DNA of 64,000 nt from Falsiroseomonas bella (lineage in GTDB: Bacteria; Pseudomonadota; Alphaproteobacteria; Acetobacterales; Acetobacteraceae), in assembly GCF_003173615.1 (NCBI RefSeq), contig NZ_QGNA01000004.1, positions 620,001 through 684,000 on the forward strand, given 5' to 3'. Both the position numbers and the translations under genes were made by a program. The notes under the pieces are model-generated. The model was not told the DNA's origin, did not search any database, and was given only the letters and a program-made list of their open reading frames with translations. Shown in pieces: positions 62,674-64,000 of the stretch (the stretch's first letter is position 1; each line of letters opens with the position of its first letter).

Positions 62674-63389
62674 TGGCCACGGCCTTTCCCCCGCGGTCGC
62701 GCGGCGGGGCGCTGCGCCGCCTCGTGGACGGCTTCGACCGGTTCCGCGACCAGCATTTCGAGCACGACCACGAGCTCTACGACACGCTGCTCGACGGGCA
62801 GCGGCCGGAGGTGATGGTGATCGCCTGCTCCGACAGCCGCACCGACCCCGCCATCATCTGCGGCGCCGAGCCCGGCGAGCTCTTCGTCGTGCGCAACGTC
62901 GCCGCGCTGGTGCCGACCTACGAGCCCGACCACCGCCCGCGCGGCACCTCGGCCGCGATCGAGTTCGGCGTGGTCGCGCTTGGCGTGCGGCACGTGATCG
63001 TGCTCGGCCACAGCTTCTGCGCCGGCGTTCGATGCCTGCTGGAGCACGACCATGGCGGTCGGCGCTTCGACTTCGTCTCCGACTGGGTCGGGATCGCATC
63101 GGAGGTGCGCGACGAGATGGACGGGCTGGTGACCGAGGCCGAGCGACCGGTGATCGCGCGCCGCGCCGAGCAGGCGGCGGTGCTGGCCAGCTTGCGGCAC
63201 CTCCATACCTACCCCTTCGTCGCGGAGCGCGTCGCCGATGGCCGGCTCTCGCTGCATGGCTGGTATTTCCACTTCGGCTGGGGCCTGTTGCAGGCCGCCG
63301 AGGGGCCGGACGGCCCGTTCCGCCAGGTGGACCGCGGCATGCCGCCGGCCCCGGCCATGGGCCGCGCGGTGGCGGAGCCACCGGCATGA
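62673..63389 (+). CDS. Beta-class carbonic anhydrase
   Basis: A 238-aa zinc enzyme interconverting CO2 and bicarbonate. The ligands are in VIACSDSRTDP (Cys52, with Asp54 and Arg56) and VLGHSFCAGV (His113, Cys116). LFVVRNVAALVP and GTSAAIEFGVVALGV complete the family pattern. The C-terminal motif LHGWYFHFGWGLL is normal. It is cytoplasmic. It overlaps moeA by one base (TGATG) and nnrS by four, so it is part of the nar operon, an unusual location for this activity. Confidence 0.93.
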   Translation: MATAFPPRSRGGALRRLVDGFDRFRDQHFEHDHELYDTLLDGQRPEVMVIACSDSRTDPAIICGAEPGELFVVRNVAALVPTYEPDHRPRGTSAAIEFGVVALGVRHVIVLGHSFCAGVRCLLEHDHGGRRFDFVSDWVGIASEVRDEMDGLVTEAERPVIARRAEQAAVLASLRHLHTYPFVAERVADGRLSLHGWYFHFGWGLLQAAEGPDGPFRQVDRGMPPAPAMGRAVAEPPA

Positions 63390-64000
63390 ACGCCCCTGCG
63401 GCAGACCGGACCGCCTTCGCCGTGCCGCTCTTCCGCCACGGCTTCCGTCCGTTCTTCCTGCTCTGCGGCCTCTGGGCGGTGGCTGCGATGCTCGCCTGGA
63501 CCGCCATGCTGCACGGGGCGTCGTTGCCGGATGGCCTGCTCCCTGGCGTGCGTTGGCATGCGCATGAGATGATCGCGGGCTTCGTCGGCGCGGCGATGTG
63601 CGGGTTCCTGCTGACCGCCGTGCCGAACTGGACCGCGCGCCCGGGCTATGCCGGCTGGCCGGTGATCGGGCTGGCGGTCCTGTTCGTGGCGGCGCGGCTG
63701 GCGCTGCTGCCGGGCGTCGCGTTGCCGCCCGATCTGGCCGTGACGGTGGCGTTGCTGCCGGTCCCGGCGCTGCTGCTGGCGATCCTGCCCGCCATCGTCG
63801 CGGCCCGGACGCCGCGGCTGTTCGGCCCGCCCGCGCTCGTCCTGGCGTTCTGGGTGGGTGATCTGCTCATGCTGGGCGATGCCGCCGGCTGGTTCGCGGA
63901 CAGCTGGGCGATGGGGCAGATGCTGGCGCTGAATGTCGCGCTCGCGCTGGTCGGGCTGATCGGCGGGCGCATCGTGCCGGCCTTCACGGTGAACGGGCTG
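63386..64000 (+). CDS. nnrS: NnrS-family heme-copper membrane protein (partial)
   Basis: Only the first 205 codons lie in the window. The start FRHGFRPFFLLCGLWAVAAMLAW, then GVRWHAHEMIAGFVGAAMCGFLLTAVPNWTARPGYAG and GRIVPAFTVNG, is characteristic of NnrS, a twelve-helix heme/copper inner-membrane protein that protects against NO and nitrosative stress. About six helices are visible before the window ends. Its ATG overlaps the carbonic anhydrase stop. NO-responsive regulation fits the Dnr-type regulator at the head of the cluster. Confidence 0.93.
   Translation, partial: MNAPAADRTAFAVPLFRHGFRPFFLLCGLWAVAAMLAWTAMLHGASLPDGLLPGVRWHAHEMIAGFVGAAMCGFLLTAVPNWTARPGYAGWPVIGLAVLFVAARLALLPGVALPPDLAVTVALLPVPALLLAILPAIVAARTPRLFGPPALVLAFWVGDLLMLGDAAGWFADSWAMGQMLALNVALALVGLIGGRIVPAFTVNGL

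Overview
This window is a high-GC chromosomal segment of an alphaproteobacterium. The order guaB–HAD–rsmB–GNAT–guaA, a short class I ribonucleotide reductase, several PhoX phosphatases and a narKGHJI cluster together suggest an Acetobacteraceae member, perhaps Roseomonas-like. That assignment comes from gene content and protein style only; there is no rRNA or tRNA in the window to test it. I saw no CRISPR array, complete insertion sequence or plasmid-type origin.

Layout. 1-7.9 kb holds purine and housekeeping genes (guaB end, HAD, RsmB-type methyltransferase, GNAT, guaA), a Na/Ca exchanger, a Spx/ArsC-like protein and a solitary amino-acid-binding protein. 7.9-12.8 kb is the ribonucleotide reductase locus, with two NrdR-like boxes upstream of nrdA. 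A lower-GC gene, probably of the BstA phage-defence type, sits between nrdA (plus a 66-codon partner) and nrdB. 12.9-19.0 kb carries cardiolipin synthase, SCO, TrmN6-like, DUF2007, polyprenyl synthase and a class III aminotransferase.

19.1-27.3 kb holds a BisC/TorZ-like molybdoenzyme and three PhoX/DUF839 proteins, two of them divergent around a Pho-box-like repeat. 27.3-32.7 kb is one tightly packed minus-strand run: pyrE, an RHH antitoxin, a ParE-like toxin, an unknown gene, and a peptide ABC binding protein with two permeases but no ATPase. 32.8-36.2 kb has an ELM1-like protein, MsrQ, a secreted nuclease and a tartrate dehydrogenase-like enzyme. 36.2-36.7 kb is a small iron-regulation unit: a promoter, a near-perfect Fur/Irr-type palindrome and a 79-aa protein.

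36.7-41.1 kb is a divergent two-component pair in which the hybrid kinase has four tandem PAS units. 41.2-43.2 kb is an orphan protein with an eCIS-core (DUF4157) domain, a candidate injected toxin. 43.3-49.4 kb has DedA, a racemase, two TauE/SafE proteins, a small cysteine-containing secreted protein, and an iron-type ABC binding protein plus permease, again with no ATPase.

49.5-64 kb is an anaerobic nitrate respiration island. A Crp/Fnr regulator without iron-sulfur cysteines is divergent from fused narK, with two FNR/Dnr-type boxes between them. Then come narGHJI, a parvulin isomerase, a degenerate hemerythrin-like protein, moeA, a beta-carbonic anhydrase and the start of nnrS. Import and reduction of nitrate, enzyme maturation (NarJ, isomerase), Mo-cofactor synthesis and NO tolerance are thus encoded together, in a run of overlapping or closely spaced genes.
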